64,000 bases of DNA from Cantharellus purpuraceus (lineage: Eukaryota > Basidiomycota > Agaricomycetes > Cantharellales > Hydnaceae): positions 558,001 to 622,000 of the forward strand of contig JALBUN010000010.1 of the NCBI GenBank assembly GCA_025174535.1, read 5' to 3'. The notes beneath the pieces are model-generated. The model ran no database searches and was not told the DNA's origin. It saw nothing but the letters and a program-made list of their open reading frames with translations. Made by a program: the position numbers and the translations under genes. Positions within the stretch are counted from its first letter, which is position 1. The number at the start of each line of letters is the position of its first letter. Positions 1-9,368 of this stretch are shown here, piece after piece.

Positions 1-713
1 TTGAAGTTTTGTCTCTTCTGCGCGAGCTGGAGAGTGAGCAGTTGGTTGAGACGCGTGCCGCACTGGCAGTGAAGAAGGAACAGGCAGAGAATGGCCAACC
101 GGACTTAAGCACTCTTCCAAATCAACCACCTATCCCTGAAGTCTGTGAAAACTTGAGAACAGTAGAGTTCGAAGTGCGTGCCTACAACATTGTGCATTCG
201 GGACACTCGAGATCAATACATGATAGGCCATCGCACATTTATCTGCGCCATATCAGCCAGTGAATCGGCAAAACGCTCAAGCAATACAATGCTTGACAAA
301 AAACCTTGCGCCTTATGGTCTAACTAAGGGTGAGAAGCTACAAATTGTGAATCTAGCTCCTACCGAGCCAGTTGAGCTATATGTCGTAAGTTGAAAGGAT
401 ATTTCTGTTCGCCTCTTTCGTAACCCTTCCGCGCCAGATCGTGGAAGAATTAGAGGACCGTCTCCGTGAACAAATGGACGACATTCTTGAACTGGTGCAA
501 GACTCTCTTTCCGGTACAAGCCCAGCAACGGCCGTACCCACTGGCACAACGGATGCCCTAAAAGATGAAGATGCAGGTGAGATTGTCAGAGACATCAGTT
601 ATTCCGATGCAGAGGTCATTGGGGAAGGATGGGAAGACAGTGGAATGATGGAGTTTGTCGATACTGAAGGCGCATTTGAAGGCGACTTAGATGCAGAAGA
701 TATTGATGAATGA
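1..713 (+). CDS. RPC17: RNA polymerase III subunit Rpc17/RPC9 (5' truncated by window edge)
   Basis: The visible part matches the C-terminal two thirds of the Rpb4-like Pol III subunit RPC9/Rpc17, which forms the stalk with Rpc25 and helps recruit TFIIIB in the nucleus. Seen: a segment reading LLRELESE, then ENLRTVEFE, an intron at about 174-256, then KNLAPYGLTKGEKLQIVNLA followed by PTEPVELY, a second intron at 386-437 (GTAAG...CCAG), and a last exon from 438 beginning VEELEDRLREQMDDILELV and ending in a long acidic tail (DAEDIDE, stop 711-713). The GEKLQIVNLAPTEPVELY block is typical of the family. The acceptor of the first intron is not certain; 256 keeps frame with a donor at 174. The start codon and N-terminus lie outside the window. 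An acidic C-terminus is common in this family. Confidence 0.85.
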
Positions 714-1043
714 CATACGCATTGAACTACGATTCACAGCTTGAAATAAGAGGTTGCACATAACGCGGATACATGATTGCATTAGTTATTTGTAATTAAT
801 GATAGTCAGTATGCACCATCCCAATTTTTAAAGGTTAAGGTCCTCTTTGTAGGCAACCAATCAACTAATATTCAATGCCTGGGGGTATAGACTCGACAAT
901 CCTTATCGCCGTGGACAGTTTGTTTCTACATTAATAGCATCAAGGAGAACAATGATCAATATTAGGTTATTGATGTCATGCTAAGTGTCAACGTCAACGC
1001 ACCTCAGAGGTTCTTTTCACTTATTGTGCAGCTGGGCACAATG
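714..1043. other. Intergenic stretch, nothing recognised
   Basis: AT-rich sequence between the stop of the Rpc17 gene and the stop of the convergent small minus-strand gene. I see no reading frame, repeat or RNA structure here that I can support; it presumably holds the two 3' untranslated regions. Confidence 0.5.
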
Positions 1044-1467
1044 CTATCGCACAAAATAAGCAGGTGCTGGAGGGTCGGGGGGAATTTGGTGTCCATTATC
1101 ATACGGGGGTGGGGATGGGGGGACACTCCAAGGTGGAAGACCTCCAGTCGTTAACTCTAGCTCTGTCTCATCTGCCACAGGGATTGCTTCATTGCCCCCT
1201 AATTCGGGCTCCTGAATGTGAGAGTTGTCTCCAGGCCGGCAGTACGCCACTGATATCATTGCCAATATAGTTATCAACAATAAGACTGTGAAGGGATATG
1301 ATCGATGCATGCACGTCAAAAGAGTCAGCGCTAGCGGCTAATGCACCACTACACGCACGCGAGCCAGAAACGATGCCAATTATGGTATGCACGTTGAGAG
1401 AATTCGACTCGGCAGCCTGATCCTGGAGGGCGCCTAGGGAGGGCATGCAATTGTAGTAGGAAGCCAT
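1044..1467 (-). CDS. Hypothetical small single-pass membrane protein with PPPY motif
   Basis: Two minus-strand exons join cleanly: 1467-1359 (starting MASYYNCMPS) and 1285-1044, separated by a 73-nt GT..AG intron (1358-1286). Across the junction the protein reads IIGIVSGSLLLLITILAM, a hydrophobic stretch long enough for one membrane helix and followed by a Cys. The C-terminal part is proline rich with PSPPPY and PPDPPAP. No family was recognised. A short N-terminal segment, one helix and a proline-rich tail carrying a PPxY motif suggest a small adaptor of WW-domain ubiquitin ligases, but that is inference. The upstream sequence GGATATAAGC, about 50 nt before the start, resembles a TATA box. 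The protein would be about 115 aa. Confidence 0.5.
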
Positions 1468-1920
1468 TCGAGTCAGAATCGTTCAGGCAAAATTGACTCA
1501 AAGCAGCGGGCTGCTTATATCCTGGCCATGGCACCATGAGTGACGCTGGGGGATAGACCAGTGCATCATAGCTTTACTATTTCATCGAGGCTATGGATCG
1601 CCCAGATAAGATGGTGCAGGCGGTACACAGGCAAGTGTTTATGCCAGGTTGTCAATTTGGCGTGTTCGGACTAGGCTGTGGCAGAGTCTTCAGAGCCGCG
1701 CCACCGAGTACAACTTTGGATAGATGGGCGTACGGATGGATGGGGAAAGAGAAAGTAAAACACCAGAGCCTTGCATGAAAAGAAAGAAAGAAAAACCAAA
1801 TCAAATAAGAAGCCCAGGTTTCACTAGCAACCTTCATCACCGCGCTCTTTGGATTCGAATGAGTTTCAAAAATTCGCTCGCCGCAATATACGTCGACAGG
1901 CTGGCCACGTGCACTGCATA
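1468..1920. other. Divergent intergenic region
   Basis: Shared upstream region of the minus-strand membrane-protein gene and the plus-strand ALG11 gene. Short open frames occur on both strands, but none has a convincing composition or splice structure. Promoters for both genes are expected here; no specific binding site is claimed. Confidence 0.4.
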
Positions 1921-3935
1921 ATGCTTTGGCTCGCAATTCCGTCTATCACGACAATAATTACACTTCTAGCATCCAGCAGCTGGCTATATAAATGGAGAGG
2001 GACGCTCAGAGCAGCCTCTACTGCCCAAAGGGCGGCCATCCTAGCCTCACTTAACATTGATGGTACAGATTCAGCGAGGAAGCGTCTTGTAGGCTTCTTC
2101 CATCCATATTGGTAAGAACTCACCCAGTATGTTCTGATCGTGTTATGTACCGTCTGATCCATTCTAGCATAGCATTGCCGGAGGAGGTGGAGAGCGGGTT
2201 TTATGGACCGCCATAGCTTTCTTACAGCGAACAGAGCCAAACGTTATCAACGTAGTCTACTCAGGCGATAAGGGTGTAACAAAAGAAGAAATAATAAGCA
2301 GGGTCAAAGTGCGTTCAGGTCATCTGCGTTTCTGATTTGTCAGGATTCAACCGATGCCTCAAGACACGATTCGACATCACACTCAATCCGGCGTCGTTAT
2401 ACTTTGTCTTCCTCGAGTCTCGAAATTGGGTTGAGGACTCCACCTGGCCAAGGTTCACACTAATTGGACAAAGCCTAGGGTCGGTTTATCTCGCTTGGGA
2501 AGCCATGTCGAAGCTCGTCCCTGACTTATTCATTGGTAACTAAATCAACGTGTTAGCACACATTTATCTCACATCTTGGGTCTGTTTAGATACGATGGGA
2601 TATGCTTTCACTTTTTACCTTGTCCAGCTCCTCGGGGAAATTCCAGTTGGTGCATATGTACACTATCCGACAATCAGCACTGAAATGGTGCAACGAGTCC
2701 GATCGCGAACAACATGGCATACTAATTCTGATAGTATATCGTCTTCCGCAGTTCTCAGTAGAGCCAAACAACTGTTTGTTTTTCCCTTAGTGTGTTTATT
2801 CCGCTATCATTTAACTCTTTCTTAGGTATTATCGTATATTTATGTTCTACTACTCTCTCTCATTACACAACGCCTCCTTTATCATGGTCAATTCAACATG
2901 GACGAAAAATCACGTTAACGCCGTGTTGGACTACACGGCCAATGACAATTTACTGTCGACAATCCACTCGATCATTGTTACGATTGCTTGTGGCTTATTG
3001 ACTATCTTGCGCACCGAAAAGCTTGCCCAACATCCGATTCAAATCGCGTATCCTTCCTGCGACACGAAGCAGATGTCGACTTTTCCACTTACAAGACGTG
3101 AAAGAATGATACTCAGCCTTGCCCAATTTCGGTACGATGTGGCGTAAATACCGGGACAAGTCACGCTGATAGGTCAATAGTCCAGAAAAAAACCATGCTG
3201 CCCAATTGCAGTCTTTAACAGAGCTGTTTAAACTTTGGCCCGAATATCGGTCTGGAAGCCAGGAAGTCAGGCTTGTGCTCATGGGCAGTAGCCGCAATAC
3301 AGACGATGAGGACCGGGTCACTAAATTAAAAGCATTGGCTGACGAGCTTGGTGTCCAGGTGATTATTCAGTATGCATGATTCAGAATCAGTGACTTGATC
3401 CGAAACTGCAGGCGAATGTCGACTTTGTAGTAAACGCACCGTATTCATCTTTGCTAGATTATCTTCGTCGGGCGAGTATTGGAATTAGCACCATGGTAGA
3501 TGAACATTTTGGAATCAACGTCGTCGAGTTCTTAGTCCGTTTTCGAGGAGTTCTTATGTCGACCGGGTAGCTTACTATGACTTGTCCACCCATAGGCTGC
3601 TGGATTGATACCGGTTGTCCATGCATCTGGCGGTCCACTACTTGACATCGTGGTGCCTCGTAATGGCGAAGCCACTGGTGCGCCTTGATATCACTTGATA
3701 TTACCTTGCCTGTGACATTTCTTGTGAAGGTTTCCATTGCACGACTCCGGTTACATTCGCCAAGTCTTTGCATGCAGCATTAAGCTTGTCACCAGAAGAT
3801 GACGTAGCTATGCGCCAAAGGGCCCGAGAGCACGCTATAGAGCGTTTCTCCGAGAGTGAGTTTGAACTTTCCTGGCAACGCGGCGGTTGGTTGGAGTGGA
3901 GAGAGAAGCTTGGGTTGGGAAGGTCAGAAAAGTAA
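1921..3935 (+). CDS. ALG11: GDP-Man:Man3GlcNAc2-PP-dolichol alpha-1,2-mannosyltransferase Alg11
   Basis: Alg11 adds the fourth and fifth mannoses to the lipid-linked oligosaccharide on the cytosolic face of the ER during N-glycan synthesis. The start at 1921 gives an N-terminal membrane helix ([20 protein letters not shown]). The glycogen-phosphorylase-like GT-B fold motifs follow: [20 protein letters not shown] across an intron at 2112-2172, then VYSGD, a long RFDITLNP exon, [10 protein letters not shown] after an intron at 2536-2589, [10 protein letters not shown], and [10 protein letters not shown]. The C-terminal half has an EX7E motif (E-HFGINVV-E, about 3502-3528) and [20 protein letters not shown] after a further intron. 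Stop TAA is 3933-3935. All blocks can be joined by short introns without an obvious break, so the gene seems intact; the exact exon borders near 2309-2363 and 2780-3200 are my best reading. Confidence 0.88.
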
Positions 3936-4214
3936 ATGTGGATATGTGTATGTCTACCGTCACGAATTTTGAATTCGTTGTTCCGGAACTTGTGGGTCTC
4001 AAGAATGAGAGAATGCTTGGTTGGAAAGCAGTCGAGAGGTCTCAAACTCCCGTCACGAGAACGTAGCGAGGTTCTCAGAGAAATGGAAGGAGTGGGGGAA
4101 GATCTAAAACAAAAGATAATCGAAGAACAGGAAAGTCTTTTCTCGGGAGTGGAAAACATCTTGCAGTATGCCATACCAGCAAGCTCCTCCTGGGGTCAAA
4201 ATAATTATCCTTAG
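3936..4214 (+). other. Possible short reading frame after ALG11, unsupported
   Basis: An open stretch encodes a charged segment (EREGVGEDLK-like: REMEGVGEDLKQKIIEEQES) ending in a stop at about 4212. The charged helix-like composition is protein-like, but there is no start context, no recognised family and no splice partner. It may be 3' untranslated sequence of ALG11. A poly-T run follows at about 4272-4286. Confidence 0.15.
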
Positions 4215-6518
4215 TCTACTTACGAGCAGGGAAATGATTACACACCTCTGAAGCGATCTTCTTGACTAGATTTTATTCTTCTTTTTTTTTTTTTTTTCGT
4301 GAAAATAAATAAAAATAAGGCACGTACATACTGCTACATCCATGTCTGCTGATAGTGTACGGTGGCTGGTTTTTGGCGTCAAGGCGTGAGGCTTCCAGGA
4401 GTACCATTCTCATCGAGAGCCTAGCAAAGTTCAGAGCAAATTAGGAGAGATGGTTTGGAGATGTGCGGCTTGGTGTTGAAGTACTATAGGCCTTTATACA
4501 CGGAGTCCTAGAAAAGGCAGTGAGTGCTCTGTTATCTGAGCGCTGCACTTTTGATTGATAGATCCCTGAGTATGCGATCACGGGATGTTGGTAGCACAAA
4601 CTTCCGCCGAGCATGGGGCGGTGCGAATTCGTAAAGCTCTGCCATGCATAGAGCGTGTGGTATATCTGCGCAAAGCTGTAAACCCACTGCCCTGTCGTGG
4701 GAATGCTGAGATGTTTTGTCCCGCCAGGGTCCTCTAGAACATCTTATGGGGTGAAACTAAAATTATCATCCCAGTCGAGGGGAACATGGGGAGCACTGGT
4801 ATCTAGTAGTGAAGCCGAGCTATACGTCTCGGCTGTGTATATCAACTTCTACCATACTAATAGTCTCGATTGGGACATCATGCAGTGTAAATTATAGGAG
4901 TTAAATCCGAGTCATCCGAATTGCGGCGAAGTGGCCCTAGTGGCTGAGCCGTAGGTACATGCTCCAGCCTTGGCTGCACATTTCTAAGTCAAACTCGTCA
5001 GGATTGTTATTTCACATACCCTCGACTTTGAAACACTGGTCTGGCACTTGCAGTGCTATTGCCAGTTGCCAGTGTTTTGAACTCGTGCACGTTCCACACA
5101 GCTCATTAATACACCGCTATAATCGGTGGAGAGAGGTGAACCAGAGTTCTCCTTGACATCGATGCTTAAGGAGGAATCATATCAATTGGACTAGTAATAT
5201 TGGCAAAGTGGGTGGCCAATGACACTGGCCATCACTAATCCAAGTTTGCGGCCAAGAACTCTGCGGCGATATTGCTTTCGTAAATTTCACTCCTGTGAGC
5301 TTATGTCAATGAGGCCATGAAGTTGACAATATTGGACGTATCTTTGTTTCAGTCATAATCTGTCGCTCGCGACCCACTGCCACTGCCAGTCAAATGAGGT
5401 TTGAGTCGAGAATTGCAGAGACCAGTAGGATATCACTGCATTGCCTGATGGGTAGATAAAAGGGTAATTCAAGGCAAAAATTGTTTGCTAGTTTTTATTG
5501 TAATCTGAACAGGACAATCTAAGTCCGTATATTGTGGATACGGCTTAGCGTAGTTACCTGAACAGGACAATCTACAGACACAAATATAAATATGGATTGG
5601 AGAAAAAAGTGAACTGATGTCTCTCACCTCAGTCCGTATATTGTGGATACGGCTGAGGATGAGTGACCAGCTGCAGACATGTTATATACGTCTGCAGTGG
5701 TGAAAACTATTTTATGTAATGTGCAAGGTGTGACAACGCATGAAACAACGGCACTGTTGGGGCATGACACACCGTGACGGATATTAATGTGGATAAATCA
5801 CACAGCGCATGTGAGCCATAGACGCAGATATGTTCCATATCGCAACAGTTTTTCTGCCATGGGCAGATGCAGTGGCTTACTGCAGTGAGCCAACCAACGC
5901 TGATATGATAAATAGGGTTTTATACATCTTGTCCTTCGAATGAGAGCCCTTCTATTCAAGGAATATGTCGTCATCCAGCCTCATCAAACGATGCGTCTAT
6001 TTGTCGTCGTGATGAACATCACTGACTGAGCCTAAGTCAGCCCTGCTGAAGGACGATACGGTGAATAACAGCCCTCAATCAGTTTCGATTAAAGAGGTTC
6101 ATCAAGCATGTCATACCGATTACCTCGCGAGGTGGGACGCACTGTCATGCGCTTCGTGCCCCAGGCGGGTGACGGGTGACTGCAGAAGTGAATGAAAAAC
6201 TTCTCTCAAGAAAATATGGCAACTGAAAACCTTCCCGGGCCAGGTGAGAACCATGTCAGACCCACTGATCTGTCCCTGTCCATTACAGTCACGTAGTTTG
6301 AGGATCTGCGGACTGCTTGGAAGATGAATGAATGAGATAGGACGCGCGTGCTCCAGGGGTGCCAGTTGTGAAGGTACGAACCATCGTTCGCCGATTGCTA
6401 CTCTGACTTGTATTTTGTTAAGTTCATATGGATATTGTAAAGTAAGTGGATTTGTATAAAAGCCTAGATGATTCGTTACGTTCAGAAGACAAATAGCGAC
6501 GGCATAGCTGAAAATCCA
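4215..6518. other. Gene-poor region
   Basis: No gene could be supported over about 2.3 kb. It contains a poly-T run at 4272-4286, a pair of conserved stem-loops at 5505-5658 (listed separately), and an inverted repeat at 5671-5697 with arms CTGCAGAC and GTCTGCAG. Short frames between 4697 and 5156 look random. Confidence 0.5.
5505..5658. repeat. Duplicated module: direct repeat plus conserved stem-loop
   Basis: The 17-mer CTGAACAGGACAATCTA occurs at 5505-5521 and again at 5558-5574. A stem-loop occurs at 5519-5548 and again at 5627-5658. In both, the inner arms CCGTAT and ATACGG flank the identical loop ATTGTGG, with a single unpaired T before the left inner arm. The outer stem is CTAAG/CTTAG in copy 1 and CCTCAG/CTGAGG in copy 2, so an A-T pair in one is a C-G pair in the other. 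This could be a mobile-element end, a structured RNA or a protein-binding site; the sequence does not decide. Confidence 0.6.
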
Positions 6519-8021
6519 TCAACACCTTCCACATGTATGAGTTTGCAAAAAGTGCCTCTGGGCGGCGTCGGGATACCAGCTTAACAACGCACCCGACACG
6601 ATAGGCACGATGAAACCGAAGTTAAACAAGGCGAATGCGTAGCACATGAGACCTATGTCACCACGATTTGCACTATAATAAAGAAAGTTCAAGGAGTGCA
6701 TCGTCTGTAATAAATATGTGGAGCACATGCCCCAAAATAGTACTATATGTGAGACCCGCTCCGACGGAGACTTGAGCTAATGAGGTCATTAGATTCTGGT
6801 GGATATTCAGTGTGTTCTAATGAAAAGCGGCAAGGTTCCCGTGAATGACTATCTTTGGAGTTGACCAGGTCGAAGAGGTTGTATGCAAAAATAGTTCGGA
6901 CTCGAGTGTCTCCTTGATTATAAAGTTAATGTTAAATGCAAAAGTATTGCTGTAAAGGTCAAACCTATTTTATGAGTCCGAATGTAACAGATGCAAGCAC
7001 TGAGGTCGGTTGTGGCCTTCTTCACGTCCATGTCGCGAGCCAAAAATGGATAGGCATAAAGTGGCCATCATTGCCGCGACCACGTCCGGTTTTCATTGAT
7101 CCCTGAGCTGTGGCAATTACATTTGGATAGGCTTGTCAAGCAATTTCTTTATGATGCAGTGTCACTATGTATGAGCTCCCGATTAGTGTTGTAAATTTGA
7201 TAAGAGACAGTACCAAAGCACCATTTTGCCATGCAGAGGTCGGAGTGGTCATTGAATATTGAGGGAACGTAAGCACCCCGCATATGAAAACAGCGCGGAA
7301 CGAAAAGAATTCTTGTGTGTTCTGGGGGAGTGTTAAGGTATAATACGAATTATGAAACAATGACTCACGGAAGACCGTCATCCATCTGCACACCAAACAC
7401 AACCTCACAGTCAAACGGTGAAACGGATGTCCAACACAAACTTGTGGATCTTGGCTCTATAGAATTGTCTTCGGACAGCATGTTTGTGGCCTCGCGTGTA
7501 GACTTATAATCAAAGAAGTTCCGGAAGAGTAGGACCATTGTCTGGAAAACAAATGGTGCAGAGTGCCAGCAATTACTACTAATGAGATTATATTCGGCAC
7601 CCAAGGCAGCCAACGCTCGGTCGAGACAGAACAGAACATCAAAAACTCGCGGGTTCACAAACATGCGCATCATTTCCGAGGGATCAGCAGCGTTGCTCCC
7701 CTGGAGTTCTGTCTGGGGATAAAATGAAAAACAAAGGTCACATTCCTCCAATACCGTACTGTGATTCATCAGTTCCACTGTGTCAACTGCGGCTCGATGA
7801 CTACCGTACGGTACTTTGCGTTGGCCGCGGTCGATGCGAAACCGAAAGCCGCCTTGAACGTTCTCGACCAGGGGAAATGAACCAAGTCGACTGTCGAGAC
7901 CCCTTAGTTTGAATGTCGCTCCAATGTCACCACAATAAACTCGTGACGCCAAGTCTTTCGTGACTTCCATAGCGTAAGACCTGCAATCAGGAGCATTTCC
8001 ACGCCCGCCTGAGCAGCCCAT
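6519..8021 (-). CDS. Hypothetical protein(s), multi-exon, unresolved
   Basis: Minus-strand coding signal is strongest from 8021 down to 7365, where a long frame with protein-like composition includes SRVYCGDIGATFKLRGLDSR, GFRFRIDRGQRKVPYGSHRA, ECDLCFSFYPQTEL and EYNLISSNCWHSAPFVF. An acceptor (ATTGCAG) just before GTCTTACGCTATGG at about 7980 suggests the real exon starts there. Further frames at 7136-7414 and 6519-6728 include hydrophobic stretches (for example YAFALFNFGFIVPIVSGALL) that could be membrane helices of the same or a neighbouring gene. No family is recognised. The N-x-x-S-S-N-C-W-H segment resembles the Cys environment of papain-like folds (PPPDE, LRAT/NlpC-P60), but I see no firm His partner, so this is only a hint. 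Confidence 0.4.
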
Positions 8022-8600
8022 TCATTGAACTGAACAATGGACATCGGCGGGGCACTGTCTGCAAGTCACCGGGAACGAGGAATTGAAATGCCCGAGAGCG
8101 ATGTGGACCCTTGACGAAATGTCAAATGTTGCGATCAAGAGGTCAGACAACTGTCGATTGCTGCCTTCAATAACTGCATGGCATCTCTAACTAAAGGACC
8201 AAAAGATTCCGCATGCTTCTGAGATGGCATTTTGATGATGATTTGTGTCACTGTCAACTAGAGGCAGGGGATCTTTAGCAACCGAAACTAGTGCTGAACC
8301 TAGCTCATGTTGTCAAGTCGACAATGGACATAATCTATATTACTTGAAGAGAATGATGATTCCGCAACATGGGACCCCGGATCTGTTTCGCTTGCACTTC
8401 GAGAGGAAGCCATGGCGGATACGATGGAATGAGAGGGCTTGCAGGTTGGGTTGCAGTGGTGTACAATCGGTGTGACGTTATAGTAGCAGGAGCAATCTGT
8501 TAAGATTATCAATATTATATTTGTAAGTAAATTACTGCTTCACGTATCAGTACTGGCACAATGACGCCTCGCGTGTGGCAGTGTATAATGGTCCGGGCCT

Positions 8601-8733
8601 CAAGCTCCAAGGTAAACGTGGTGGCCGTGCATGTTCCTTGGCTCGGCATCATGATGTATCTGTAGTGAAACAATGGCACGAATAGCGCACAATAGCCACA
8701 ACACTCATAGACAGGAGACTGGGTAGGAATTTG
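8601..8733. repeat. Dispersed direct repeat, copy 1
   Basis: This stretch is clearly related, in the same orientation, to 12522-12661. Shared blocks include GTGCATGTTCCTTGG, ACAATAGCCA and GACAGGAGA followed by TGGGTA. By eye the identity is roughly 75-80 percent, with small gaps. No coding capacity is conserved. The two copies bracket the AAA+ ATPase gene. It may be a remnant of an old mobile element or a local duplication. Confidence 0.6.
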
Positions 8734-9368
8734 GCCACGCTGTTGCCAGACTGCAGCGAAAATCCTGTCAGTCGTGGCCGACACATGTGGGGTTTGAAGC
8801 TTAACCAGATACGCCGGCGCTACTAATATGTCTTCTGCCTTGTTCCAAGGTTGAAAATTCTGCGAGACTCCTGTTGGGGGCCGCGCCCGTGGCTAATTTT
8901 CTCCCTGAGACACTACTTCAAGTTGTGAAGAACAAATCTGGCTTTATCGGTGAGCCCTGGCACTGGTCCATGATGAAGGACAGCACGGCCATTCAGTGAG
9001 TGTCAGAGGAACAGCCCCTTAGTCCGTTATAATTCAAAGGGATCATGCACGACCTTCCAATTTTGTAAACAACTGGCTGCGCGAGGCAACTGCATGGCAA
9101 TAGTACCGGTATTGATCTTCACAGTCCATAATTATCACCTTCCAGCTCCGGACTTTGCAAGCTAATCGACATACCTCATGTGCACACTGAGGCGTCCGGG
9201 CTGTGCCATTATCGCTTTATCTAAACACTACATACGCATGCACTATACAACACATAAAGCTGGCGTTTTTTTCTGTTCGTAACTGTATTCGATTCATTCT
9301 CTCTCTTGCAACTCCCTTTGCTATTTTAACGATCAAGTAGAGTCCGGTGTCGAAACTAACAAGCTAGC
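8734..9368. other. Intergenic region upstream of the AAA+ ATPase gene
   Basis: No supported gene. It is AT-rich near the gene start and is the presumed promoter of the downstream ATPase gene; no specific element is claimed. Confidence 0.4.

Noticed and set aside
3701..4174. 157-aa minus-strand open frame
   Set aside because: It is antisense to the last exons of ALG11 and has a Ser-rich shadow composition.
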